This document shows positions 21,643 to 31,921 of a stretch of DNA of 64,000 nt, piece by piece. Made by a program: the position numbers and the translations under genes. The DNA lies in contig NC_037686.1 of the NCBI RefSeq assembly GCF_003255815.1, positions 57,137,888 to 57,201,887 of the forward strand, written 5' to 3'. A model generated the notes under the pieces. That model searched no databases. It was not told the DNA's origin and saw only the letters and a program-made list of their open reading frames with translations. Position 1 is the first letter of the stretch; the number at the start of each line of letters is the position of its first letter. The DNA is from Theropithecus gelada. Its lineage: Eukaryota; Chordata; Mammalia; Primates; Cercopithecidae.

Positions 21643-21728
21643 AATCATGTAATCTAGAATAGGAACCATGGAAATAAATGAAATAGATATGTCATCTGCA
21701 AAGATGACATGATTCCATACCTAGAAAA
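21643..21728 (+). mobile_element. L1 inverted 5' segment, part 3 (end at FADD motif)
   Basis: CATCTGCAAAGATGACATGA TTCCATACCTAGAAAA encodes the decayed FADDMI..LE region of L1 reverse transcriptase. The L1 stops at 21728 exactly where the 14-bp duplication begins. The ORF2 position is within about 15 bases of where the 15562-17444 segment begins, as twin priming predicts. Confidence 0.9.
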
Positions 21729-21742
21729 TCAGAGAAAGAACT
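21729..21742. repeat. 14-bp target-site duplication of the L1, right
   Basis: TCAGAGAAAGAACT, identical to 15548-15561. Confidence 0.9.
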
Positions 21743-21991
21743 GTTGCACATCAATGAAGTTTCCAGAAAGCCAAAGCATGTCTTATGAAAACTGAATGAT
21801 TTTATTTTCAACAATTCTATATTTAAAAAACAATAAAACAGCTTTTCAAAAATATATCATATAGTGTGTTGCCTTTTTAGAGTTTGATCATAACTATGCT
21901 TTTCCTTATTATTATTGTTATTGATATAAATTATTGTACAGTCCTAAATATAGTGGTTGTCATCCATGAGGTTCTGTTTTCCCCCTAGATT
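21743..21991. other. Unassigned AT-rich DNA
   Basis: No repeat or exon recognised; ends at the left duplication of the next Alu. Confidence 0.5.
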
Positions 21992-22004
21992 AAAAGTCTT
22001 TGGA

Positions 22005-22393
22005 TTAGGCAGTGGCTCATGCCTGTAATCCCAGCACTTTGAGAGGCCAATGCGAGAGTATTGCTTGAGGCCAGGAGCTTCAGACCAGCCTGGGTTAAAA
22101 AGTGAGATCTCATCTCTACAAAATATTTTAGAAAATTAGCCAGGTACAGTGGCATGCACCAGGCCAGGAGCTTCAGACCAGCCTGGGTTAAAAAGTGAGA
22201 TCTCATCTCTACAAAATATTTTAGAAAATTAGCCAGGTACAGTGGCATGCACCTGTAGTTCTAGCTACTTCAGAGGCTGAGGCTGGAGGATTGCTTACAC
22301 CTAGGAGTTTGAGGTTGCAGCGAGCTATGGAGTGCCACTGCACTCCAGCCTGGGTGACAGAGCAAGACCCCATCTCTAAAAAATTGTTTTGAA
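22005..22393 (+). mobile_element. AluJ with internal 93-bp duplication
   Basis: Starts within the first Alu bases (AGGCAGTGGCTCATGCCTGT) and ends CAGAGCAAGACCCCATCTCT plus a short A tail. Old AluJ-like sequence. Imperfect 13-bp duplications flank it (AAAAGTCTTTGGA at 21992-22004 and AAAAGTCATTGGA at 22394-22406). The 93-base segment 22068-22160 is repeated exactly at 22161-22253. The 87-codon minus frame (21985-22248) merely shows the resulting peptide repeat. Confidence 0.95.
22068..22253. repeat. Exact 93-bp tandem duplication inside AluJ
   Basis: Both copies begin AGGCCAGGAGCTTCAGACCA and end CAGTGGCATGCACC with no difference across 93 bases, although the Alu itself differs from consensus at many sites. 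The duplication therefore arose long after the Alu inserted, or is an assembly artefact. Confidence 0.97.
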
Positions 22394-22406
22394 AAAAGTC
22401 ATTGGA

Positions 22407-22651
22407 CTTCTTCTATCTCTTTTGATGTTTACTTGTAATCTGCTAGTTTCTGTCAAGTACATTTTAATTCATTTCAACTGAAGCCAAAACAAACAGACAG
22501 TTAATAATTACCCTATATATCCTAGGTGCTGGGTTAAAGGCTGAGATTGCTAGGAAAAATAAGAAATCCTATGTTTCAATATCCTCTGTAACCCTCGGCA
22601 AATTATGAGACGAGATATATTATATTGTAACTTAAAATCTCCTTTATGATG
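22407..22651. other. Unassigned DNA
   Basis: No feature recognised. Confidence 0.5.
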
Positions 22652-23085
22652 TTAAATTTAAAAAGCCAGACACAGAAAGACAAATACCCAAATACTACAT
22701 GGTTTCACTCATATGTGGAATGAAACAAACAAATGAAAAACAGAAACGAGACCACAGAAGCAGCAAGTAGTGAGAAGGAAAGGAAGTGGATGATGGGGAG
22801 AGGTTGGTCAATGAGTCCAAAGTTACAATTAGAGAGGAGGAATAAGTTGTGGGGTCCGTTGTATAGTAGGGTGAGTATGGTTAACGGTAAGGCATTGTAT
22901 ATTACAGAATAGCCCGAGGGGAGGCCTTTGAATGTTCTCACCACAAAGAAATGATACGTGCATGATGTGATGAATATGCTAAGTACCTTGATTTGATCAT
23001 TATACAACATATATATGTATTAGTATATTAAATTGTGCTTTATAAATATGTAAAATTGTAATGTGCCACTAAAAATTTTAAAAAT
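22652..23085 (+). mobile_element. L1M 3' end, sense
   Basis: AAGCCAGACACAGAAAGACA, CATGGTTTCACTCATATGTG, GGGGAGAGGTTGGTCAATGA, GAGGAGGAATAAGTTGTGG and TGAATGTTCTCACCACAAAG are standard L1M 3'-terminal text in order. The 101-codon minus frame (22705-23010) is antisense to it and not a gene. Confidence 0.9.
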
Positions 23086-25179
23086 TCCTCATTTGGGGTG
23101 AATTTCTGTTTATCTTGCGAGCAAATTTATAGGCTCCACTATAGATCTTTTTTCATATGTAGATATTTTTTCTGTTATCTCTAGCTTCAAAATGTGACTT
23201 TTAGGTTAAGTCAACTGTTACTATTTTACCTGCCCCTAAATGCATTTTTTTTTTCTTGTGTGTGTGGGACTTAATGGTATGGCTCTTTCTACCTGAGTTC
23301 TTGTGGAGCAAGGTATAGACAGTGAGCCCCAGTCCTTCCTCCTCTTGTGATACTAGGAAATGATGGCATCATTAGTGAGTCTCTAGAAACATCCTGACAA
23401 CTACCATGCTGGGAAGGAGGTGGCTAGGATAATGAGTAATAAAAACAATGATGACAGTAATAACAGCAGCACGTTATGTATCATGATTTTATGTTAGACT
23501 CAGAGATATTTTATTCCTTTTACCTGTTATTCTTTTCCCATCATCTGGCAGCATGGAGAGCTCCTGCATGCTGTACTCTATCAGACAGGGGAAGATAAAT
23601 CTAAAACTAAGTCAATTAAGTGATTTCAATGGGATTCTCTAGGAGGAGATAACTTTCTGAAAACTCTTTTCCATGCAATCTGTGACAGCTATAGTAGAAC
23701 AGAAACGGCCTGTGCCATATGTAGGCAGAGAGGGCTTCAAACAGCCCACTCCCCATCATGAGTTTCTTGGTTTCTGCAAAAAGGGGAAGATGTACAAAAT
23801 TGTCCCATGTTCTCTGGATTCTTTGCCTTCCCATACTATCCCAGATCCATGCACAACAACAGAAACAAAGAGTATGGAAGAGAAAGTGGGTGATGGCATG
23901 TTTTTTTAGGATGTCATTGTTGTGAGGGAGAAGGAACAAGGGAGCCCCGTGGCAGAGGTTGTGGACAGGAGAGCACCTGTGTGGAACAACTGGTAGTACA
24001 TAGATGGTTCTCAGAGGACTGGTCCTACAAGAGGGAGCCAACAAGTCAGTGTGTATGGAGGTGGAGGTGGGGTGGGTAGAAGGACAACAGAACAGTAACA
24101 AATTGCTTGTGCTTAGAGAGTAGACCACAAGATAGTCAACTTGGAAAATCCACAGTAGAGGCAGAGGCTGATACTCCAGACTAGGTGGGCAAAATGACAT
24201 CTCCATGAAGGCCGTGAGGACTTAAGAATGGCACTGAGACTAGAAACACCCCTCTCTCACAATGTCATAATACTCAGTAAGTACTCTTCTAATTCACCAG
24301 TATGGAAATGAGTACTGTGGGCAAGAAGAGATTGCAGGTAAAGCAAGAATGGTGGTACGATGGAGCTGAAATTCACACTTGACCACATTTAAGTTCAATA
24401 ATGACAAAGTGAGATTGAATGGGTGGGCAACGTGGAGTTGTTGGTGCTGTTGCTTTTGACCTGCCAATATTGGAATCCAGTCCTGGGTGCTGGGTTGCAC
24501 TGATACAAGAAAATAAAGAAGTTCTGAATTTGCATGCTTGTGTCCACAGGGACCTGTGGAACCTCCTGATCTTATGTTAACAGGGATGGCTGGGCCTTTG
24601 TTCTTATTTTCCTCACACCCACATGTCCATAGTGTGGAGATTGCAGGCAGTTTTATGCCTGTGGACATCAACATTGAGGACAGTTGCCAAAACCAATCCT
24701 GTGGCATTTTTAGGCATCATCAATGGTATTCATTTTTAACAAAATTACATTGAGCGAAACTGTTTAATTGTGTAATTCATTACAGTGTGACAGTTAATGA
24801 TCCATGAGCACTGTACAGATGGTGCCTCACCTGCTGAACAAGTGTGGATTATGATACATTTTCAAGAGGAATCAGGCCCAGTTATACTCTTCCACACATT
24901 AACAATTTTTCTTCTAAAATGACTATGGGTTCTTGCCAAATTTCCAGTAGTCTGATGTTGTTGACAGATTTGTTGATTTCAGTATTATCTTATCCTCTTA
25001 CCTATTCTTTACATTTATTAAGCAGAGTGTTTTAATTTTCTCTTTTACTTTTGGTCTGCATCAACCACACTGTATCATGTTTGGTCTTACAGAATAAAAT
25101 ACAAGAAATATGATGTCAATGGAGATGAGTTTTTCTTTCTTTGATTTTCTCTTTCTTTCTGTTCCTTTCTATTCTATTC
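23086..25179. other. Unassigned DNA with the window's longest open frames
   Basis: Holds a 196-codon minus-strand frame (23616-24206), a 137-codon minus frame (24294-24707) and smaller ones. None shows a domain, signal peptide or codon pattern that I recognise. The stretch is G+C-richer than its flanks. An unrecognised ancient retroelement internal region or chance are both possible. Confidence 0.4.
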
Positions 25180-25470
25180 TTTTTTTTTTGGACAGAGTCT
25201 CGCTGTGTCACCCAGGCTGGAGTGCAGTGGTGCGACCTCAGCTCACTGCAACCTCTGCCTCCTAGGTTCAAGCAATTCTCCTGTCTCAGCCTCCCTAGTA
25301 GCTGGGATTACAGGTGGGTGCCATCAAGCCAGGCTAATTTTTGTATTTTTAGTAGAAACGGGGTTTCACCATATTGCTCAGGCTGTTCTGGAACTCCTGA
25401 CCTCATGTGATCCACCTGCCTTGGCCTCCCAAAGTGCTGTGATTACAGGAGTGAGCCAATGCGCCTAGCC
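25180..25470 (-). mobile_element. AluS, full length, antisense
   Basis: Poly(T), GACAGAGTCTCGCTGTGTCA, CTGGAGTGCAGTGGTGCGAC, TAGCTGGGATTACAGGTGGG, GTATTTTTAGTAGAAACGGG, CTCCCAAAGTGCTGTGATTA and AATGCGCCTAGCC in order. Frames at 25141-25468 are Alu shadows. Confidence 0.96.
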
Positions 25471-25549
25471 CTTTTATTTCTTTAATAGAGTAGATTAGAA
25501 ATTCATTCAATGCACATGTAGTTTTTAAAATATTGCCTATAAATTATTT

Positions 25550-25612
25550 TAATAATGGCTTTATTACGATACAATTCTCATGCCATAAAAAAGTACACAA
25601 TTCAGAGGCTTG
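25550..25612 (-). mobile_element. L1M 3'-UTR scrap, antisense
   Basis: GGCTTTATTACGATACAATT, CTCATGCCATAAAAAAG and TACACAATTCAGAGGCTTG resemble the reversed start of an L1M 3' end. Short and diverged. Confidence 0.6.
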
Positions 25613-25812
25613 TGTTCTCTCTACTCTCTGATGACAATTGTTCAATGAATTTATGTCTTTCGGGATAAAGATAAAAATCTATAACATGTCCTACAAAGCC
25701 CTTAACGATATTGCTCTTGTCTTTCTCTATGACTTTACTGTCTTCCCCTGCTAAGCAGAGTGCTTGACATATAATAGATGTACAATAAATATGCTGAATG
25801 AATGAAGAAATA
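25613..25812 (+). mobile_element. L2 LINE 3' end
   Basis: CTACAAAGCCCTTAACGATA, CAGAGTGCTTGACATATAAT, AGATGTACAATAAATATGCT and GAATGAATGAA match the L2 3' end (…gcacatagtaggtgctcaataaatgtttgttgaatgaatg…). No intact frame. Confidence 0.75.
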
Positions 25813-27042
25813 AATGTCTTCTGCAAGACTTATTTTCAAAGCTGGAGCATACTTATATAATGGGAGAGAAAAATAAGCCACCCTGGAAAGATTTGCTATG
25901 GAAAAGAGGACATTATTTTTCTACATTATTTTTAAATCATCCTCCTGCCACTTGGAGAACTGCTGATCACGAGGGCAGCACAGTGACCTTGTCAGACTCC
26001 TGCCTAATTCTCGAACTTCTCTTTGAAGCAAGTAAATGAAATCTGTTTCAAAAACTGCTGTTTCTTTTTCTTCTGATACTTGAAAATGTGAATTCACCTT
26101 TCTGAATAGATTTCGATTTGGGGTAAGATACAAAATGGGCCTTAGAAAAAAGTAAGAAAAAGAAAAATGAGGTTCTGGACAAGGCAGGACTAAAATTATT
26201 CTGTAAGTAAATGTAAAGGTACTATCTAGTTTGGGTATGAAAAATATTTTGGTGTTAATTTATTTTTTAATTGAGTGAGGCTTGGGAACTGGTATTCGGT
26301 GCCTTTGAAGTATATGGCGATTGTGGAGATGAAGAAATTAGCTTTGCTGAGAGCGAAGGAGTAAAAAGGAGACAGGCTACAGAGCACAGAGGAAGGGGAC
26401 AAAGTGACTTTGAAATATGGATGAATGATGAGTTTGGAGACAGCGATGGCTGATGTCCTATCATGATATCGAATTGAATTTTCTTTTGTGACTTCTTCCT
26501 TCCTCCCACCACCTTCTCAGATTGAGTCTTTAGTAAGGCTCTTTTAACCATTACAAACTAGAGCAAGCCCTGTCTTAACTCTGCCATGAATAAAGACAGG
26601 AGGGACATGATCATAGTTTGAAGCAGAGCAGGACAAGAGAGAGTAGGAGGAATTTGTGTGATAGACTGAGAAATTACCGAGGAAAATCCTGGAGCAGGAA
26701 TTGAAGATTGACTGGGGATGATCAGGTTATTTATGTGATTATCCACTACTCCCAAACACCCAAATCCAAAGGAAAATCACAGAAAAGAATGTTTCTGAAA
26801 ATAAATGTAGAATGGGTTTTGACATTGTTTTATTTGGAAATTAAAGCTAAAATAGAGCCCAAATCTCCTGACTTACATTACAGTAGTTTGCCTGAGGTTG
26901 CAGAAGGGTCTAAAAAGGAAGACTTACACAACACTTTTTGACAACACACTGAAGACACAGATCAAAGCACTGTGGTTCAAGGTTATAATACCAAATATAC
27001 ACAACAGAGACAGGTGCTACTCATCCTTACACTTCTCCTGCC
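25813..27042. other. Unassigned DNA; contains one copy of a 31-base direct repeat
   Basis: Frames of 60-94 codons without recognised domains. Bases 26397-26427 are nearly identical (30 of 31) to 27399-27429 downstream in the same orientation. Confidence 0.5.
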
Positions 27043-27068
27043 TTTTTTTTTTTTTTTTTTTTTTTTTT
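27043..27068. repeat. Poly(T) tract, 26 bases
   Basis: Uninterrupted T run not attached to an Alu. Read on the minus strand it is a poly(A) at the 3' end of the sequence to its right. Confidence 0.97.
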
Positions 27069-28904
27069 AATGTAGACATGTATCACAATTTCCTGCCACG
27101 AGAGAGGTAGCCCTCTTGACACTTTCCTCTGTGGCTCCATTAGCTGCTTCCGTCTCACCACTAAGGATGTGGAGGAGGCCATGGAAACCCTCATCCTGCA
27201 GCCCACAGGTCCCTTCCCAGGCCTGGCTCACTGTAAAGTATGGGGGCACCATGATTACAAATGGGTTGTGCTTCTAAGGCCAGGTAGCTTTGGTGCCTTC
27301 TAGAACTCTGTGTGCTCTCACATAGAGGTGATGAGATGTCTGCCGCTTTTCAGAGAACTTGATTGCAATGGCTGGGTGGGAGGGGTATGGACAGAGATGG
27401 ACAAAGGGACTTTGAAATATGGATGAATGGTATTAACAGAGACAGGTTCGCCCTGGAGGAAAGAATGGACAGAAGTGGGTTCACCCAAGGACCAAGATGG
27501 GCTGGCCCCGGGAGAGTGCGGACAAATAAGAGAAGGGCTCCACATGGCGTTTTAGGCCCACAAGCTCTCACAACCTGCCAGGGCCTGGGGCCAGGGACCA
27601 CTGGGGCTCATGTCCAAACGTGCAGCTGCTCCTGGGGGCTCTTGACCATTGACAACCCCTAAGCCACCTCTCCATGATGCCTGGCCTAACCCCCATCCTT
27701 CCCTTTTTTCTTTTCTACCACCACCACGCATTTGCAGTGGAGTTTCCTACATTTGGGGAAATGGCAGGGTTCAGCACAATCGGAGGGTTAATCCTTGGTT
27801 CTGGGAAAACCAAGGTGTCTCCCCTGCCAGGCAAATATTGCTCACTCTTGAGTGTCATGGTACATGCTGCAGCCAGCCAGCTGACCTAAAGCCACTCTGG
27901 TGTCTGTGTTCTCTTGGGGGTCTTAGGATTCTCACAGGAACTCACTGTAGCCAAAGTTCTAGCACAACATTTCAGAAGCAGCTGTTTTCTGGCCTGGCAG
28001 ATATGATCTGTGCTGTGTTTTTGTCTAACCATTTTAAGCTCATGGAATGTTTCAGGATGGCCCACTGTGGTGATGACTGATGGCCAGTCACTTTTGTAAT
28101 GGCAACTGGGTGCCCTGTGCACTGGCTTAGCCCCATTAACATTTCTCAACCCTCTGTTGGATAGATTACTGACTCTTTTCATAAGCTTTCTGACCTTGTC
28201 TTAAGCTTTACAATCCACGGTGATGAATTTATAGAGTGATTGTGACTATGTATGAGGAGTGTAACAGAGATAAATGGGCATTTGATGTTGACAAAGCGGA
28301 GAAAAAAATATTGTTCTCCACACCTTTTGTTAGCAAACACATGATTCACTATAATTCTTTTTTAGTGATTTATCTATGAATCTTCTCTTCTCACTTAATA
28401 AAATGTCACCCATTGCTCTTCCAAGGCTGACACCATGGTTTTGTAATATATTATTAAAGCCATGTCACGCTCAAGAGGCAGTGAGCTTGGCTTCACAGCA
28501 GTGTTATTTTACCTTCTGTTTCTAAAAATGCTCAAACGGTTCCAAGGACATATTAGCTGCTTCTGTATTGTTTCAAACAACTTCCTTTGTAAGCAACCAG
28601 ACCTACCTAATGCTTTGGAAGTGCGTATTTTTCTTTCATAAAGTTCTCATATATTTTCTATCAAGTTTGGGGAAAACTATAAAAAATGAATCACAGGAGT
28701 TGAGAAAATAGTGAACTGTTTTTCTTAAAATTATATCAGAAGAATCATTTTATACAATGGTCTGGACCTAAAAGGTTGAATATTATTACTATTATCCTGC
28801 AACTCTTGCTGGCAAGCTTGAAAAAGCCATATTCTCTTTTTTAGGGTCTAAAATTAAAGGTATGTTATTTTAATCTCATTTTATCTATTTATTTTTACTT
28901 ATTT
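27069..28904. other. G+C-richer unassigned segment right of the poly(T)
   Basis: 27080-28130 is visibly richer in G+C, with frames of 143 codons (plus, 27649-28080) and 98-99 codons. I recognise no protein. Because a 26-T tract abuts its left edge, a 5'-truncated retrocopy in minus orientation is one explanation; unique DNA beside a stray homopolymer is another. 28130-28904 is AT-rich and featureless. Confidence 0.4.
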
Positions 28905-29158
28905 ATTGACTTACGTATTTTGAGACAGTGTCTCCTGTTTCTCAGGCTGGAGTGCAGTGGCTCAATCAGGGCCCACTGCAGCCTCGACCTTCCACGCTCA
29001 ATTGATTCTCCCACATTAGCTTCCTGAGTAGCTGAGACTATGGGCATGTGCCCCTATCCCCAGCTCATTTTGTATTTCTTGTGGAGAGTTTCACCATGTT
29101 GCCCAGGCCGATCTCAAACTCCTGGGTTCAAGCCATCAGACCACCTCAGCCTCCCGAA
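28905..29158 (-). mobile_element. AluJ, antisense, 5'-truncated
   Basis: TTGAGACAGTGTCTCCTGTT, TGGAGTGCAGTGGCTCAATC, CACTGCAGCCTCGACCTTCC, TCCTGAGTAGCTGAGACTAT, TTTCACCATGTTGCCCAGGC and CACCTCAGCCTCCCGAAGG. The CTCGACC and GGGTTCAAG forms are typical of AluJ. The last part of the left monomer is absent. Confidence 0.93.
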
Positions 29159-29489
29159 GGAATCAACACTTTTTGGAAGATCTTTGGGGGTTTCTTACAC
29201 GCAGCTAAGTTGGACACACTGAACAAGGTTTTGAGAGATGCTTAGAGTTTAGGCTCATGGAGATACAGAGAAATAGCCATCCAGGGAAGCTGGCAGCAAC
29301 ACTGAGTTAGATTTCACAAGAGATTTGGTCAACTTGGCCCATGTTGTGTGAGCATGATTAGTAAATAGGAAACAAGGCTAAAAAGAGAGTTTAAAGCCAG
29401 ATGAGGTTAATATAAAGTCCCTATTAACAATTTTGATTTTTTGTTTTATAAGCAGATAATATATTCTACATTTTTACATTGGCTAGATG
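29159..29489. other. Unassigned DNA
   Basis: Nothing recognised. Confidence 0.5.
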
Positions 29490-29660
29490 ACATAATTAGA
29501 ACAGCTCCTCAGGAAGATAGATCTGGCAGTAACGAGTTGGATGGAACAGAGAGAAAATAGGCTGGAAGTAGGGCCATCAGCTGGGAGACTGCAAAAGTTC
29601 ATGCAGGTGGTAATGAGGACCTGACCTCAGAAAATAAGGGTTTCATTAGAAAGAAGGAGG
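29490..29660 (+). repeat. Possible ancient mammalian repeat
   Basis: GCTGGAAGTAGGGCCATCAG, CTGGGAGACTGCAAAAG and TCATGCAGGTGGTAATGAGG recall a dispersed ancient pattern ('ggaggctgttgcaatagtccaggtgagagatgatg'). Weak evidence. Confidence 0.35.
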
Positions 29661-30264
29661 CAGGAACATAAGACCTTCTGGTAAACTGGATTGAATAATT
29701 CTAGGTAAATTCAAAAATGCTATGCAGGAAATAATGAATAAATTTAAATAGTTCTGTCATGCAATGTAAACATGTCATTCGCTCAAAGCCTGTTATCCTA
29801 ATATTACATGACAGTGTCCTCTGGGTTATTTTCCATTACAAGAAGTTACAGTAGCTGATAAGCCTGTGACCAATTTAAAATATAATTGTTGTTCTGTCTT
29901 CCTGCGACACAGTTTGAGTTTCAATCCTTTAAGTAAACAATATAAAGAATTAGAGTCAAGTTCAATATTAGGAGTCTGATTCCTAGAAACAGAAAAAGGG
30001 CTTGAGAAGGGTTGCTAGCTATAAAGCAAATTTGATCTTCAAATTGTCATTTTCCATCTATGGTAGCATGCTGTTATTGTGAGTGAAGACCTTGTCCCAG
30101 GTCCTAGAACGAGTGAGGTTTTCAGATACTGATACAAGTGGAGGATATAAATTAAACAATGAAGACATGTTGGGGACCACTGGGTTAATAGATCACTAGA
30201 AATTCATTTGGAGAAGAAATTTCATAAATATTAGACTGTTAGCACTGGAAGAGGTTTTAAAGAT
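29661..30264. other. Unassigned DNA
   Basis: Nothing recognised. Confidence 0.5.
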
Positions 30265-30510
30265 CACCTGGTTAAGTGTATGAGTTTTAGAGTCGGATCA
30301 AAGTGGGTTTCAATTCCTAGCTCCTCCTTGTACTAGATATGTCGCCTTTATTTCACTAGTAGTCATTTGTGGGAGAAGTTTCTCCATGTTACAGATGGAG
30401 ACACCCCCATCTCACAGAATCGTGGCGATAATTAAATAAATTCATGATTGCAAAGTGCTTAGCCCGGTACGTAGCAAACACTCAGCATAAAGCAGCTGTT
30501 ATTAGAAGTA
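30265..30510 (+). repeat. MIR SINE, nearly full length
   Basis: GGTTAAGTGTATGAGTTTTA, AGAGTCGGATCAAAG, TGGGTTTCAATTCCTAGCTC, then GATAATTAAATAAATTCATG, CAAAGTGCTTAGCCCGGTAC and AGCAAACACTCAGCATAAAG reproduce MIR from head to tail. Confidence 0.87.
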
Positions 30511-30612
30511 AGATGAATGCTATGATTCAGGTCTCCTGAAAATGGACTGAGTCCCCCTCCACAGAGCCATGCCCTCTCCATTTATATTCCCACTTTAAAG
30601 TATTAAAATATT

Positions 30613-30655
30613 AAAAGTAATGGCAAAAACTGCAATTACATTTGCACCAACCTAA
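30613..30655. mobile_element. Half MADE1 (one arm plus loop)
   Basis: AAAAGTAATGGCAAAAACTG followed by CAATTACATTTGCACCAACC and TAA is the right arm of MADE1, with TA after it. The left terminal repeat is missing, so no hairpin can form. Confidence 0.9.
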
Positions 30656-31464
30656 TACCTATTCCAGAAAACTTCCATCAATTTTGACATTTATGTTGAC
30701 ATCAGTCTCTATATCAAATTGTTTCCATCATTACTAAAACAGGCTATTAAAGTCAATGCTACACAATCAATCATTTAAACAAATATATTGAGTACCTACT
30801 CAATGAAAGGAATATGCTTTATATGATAAATGACATGCCATCATAAAAACTTAATTATTACCTATTTCTCCACAAAATATTAATCATCATTGTTATTTTT
30901 AACCAGAACGAAGAGGCACTGTTCCGTAATGAAGTGCTCTGGGATTTGAGGTGTGGGTAGAAGTTAGCCCCTCGGGCGAGGACATTATTTGCTGCTATCA
31001 GGTTTCAGCTGTGGTTTGGATGGAGTCATTCCGGTTATTTAGAATAGGTCTTCAGAAACATGCATTTTTATTTAAATATCTGTAATTAGTATCTGATTAT
31101 ACACAATTATCACTAATAAGTGATAGAAACAATACAGTGTCAAAGCAAAATAAGAACTACATGGGAAGAGGAGGAGAAGAATGTTATATCAGCAGAATGG
31201 CTAGTTGGGGCGGGACTTTGGAGATCATTGCCTTTCATCCTTAGACAATGTGAGGGAGTGAGTGCTCTTATTTTTATTCACATTTCTTCAAGGAGAAAGC
31301 TAATACTCAGATGGAAACTTGCCAGTCTCACAGATAATAAGTGGTAGGTTCGGATTTGAATTCAGATTCATTTGACTCTCAAACATCTATTTTTTGTGTA
31401 TTTTATAAACCCTATTATTACAAGATAAAACACAGAGAAAATGATAAAGAATTCATTGCTGCTT
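30656..31464. other. Unassigned DNA
   Basis: AAACAAATATATTGAGTACC near 30778 is a weak trace of an ancient dispersed repeat. The rest is unassigned. Confidence 0.45.
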
Positions 31465-31605
31465 AAAATTTTATAAGGTGAACACTTTTGCAACCACCAC
31501 TCAGGTTAAGAAATAGAAGTTTGCCCTATGCTCTAGAAGACCTCCATCTTCAAAAGTAAACACTATAAGCACTATCCTGGCACTGATAGTAATCACTCTT
31601 TGTGT
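31465..31605 (-). mobile_element. L1M 3'-UTR fragment, antisense
   Basis: TTTATAAGGTGAACACTTTT, GCAACCACCACTCAGGTTAA and GAAATAGAAGTTTGCC are typical of the reversed L1M 3' end. It passes directly into a pyrimidine microsatellite. Confidence 0.65.
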
Positions 31606-31791
31606 TTCCCTCCTTCCTTCCCTCCCTCCCTCCCTCCCTCCCTCCTTCCCTTCCTCCCTTCCTTCTTTCTTTCCTTCCTTCCTTCCTTCCTTCCTTCCTT
31701 CCTTCCTTCCTTCCTTCNCCTCCTTTCTTTCCTTCCTTCCTTCCTTCCTTCCTTCCTTCCTTCCTTCCTTCCTTCCTTCCTTCCTTCCTCC
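31606..31791. repeat. (TTCC)n/(TCCC)n pyrimidine microsatellite with one uncalled base
   Basis: About 185 bases of almost pure C/T in TCCC then TTCC units; base 31718 is N. It borders an antisense Alu poly(T) and may have grown from the Alu tail. The 66- to 110-codon frames across it are low-complexity artefacts. Confidence 0.98.
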
Positions 31792-31921
31792 ATTTTTTTT
31801 TTTTTGTTCTGAGACAGAGTCTCTCTCTGTCACCCAGGCTGGAGTACAGTCACACCATTCAATCTCAGCTCACTGCAACCTCTGCCTCCCCAGTTCAAGC
31901 GGTTCTCGTGCCTCAACCTGT
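31792..31921 (-). mobile_element. Alu right monomer, antisense, 5'-truncated
   Basis: T run, then GAGACAGAGTCTCTCTCTGT, CTGGAGTACAGTCACACCAT, CTCACTGCAACCTCTGCCTC and a stop at about GTGCCTCAACCT. Only the 3' monomer is present. Confidence 0.92.

Noticed and set aside
21985..22248. Repeat-containing 87-codon protein on the minus strand
   Set aside because: The repeated peptide is the in-frame 93-bp duplication of an antisense Alu, not a protein repeat.
23086..24830. Decayed ERV internal region
   Set aside because: Some short peptide resemblances suggested a retroviral polymerase, but I could not defend them by eye, and no LTR pair brackets the region. Left unassigned.
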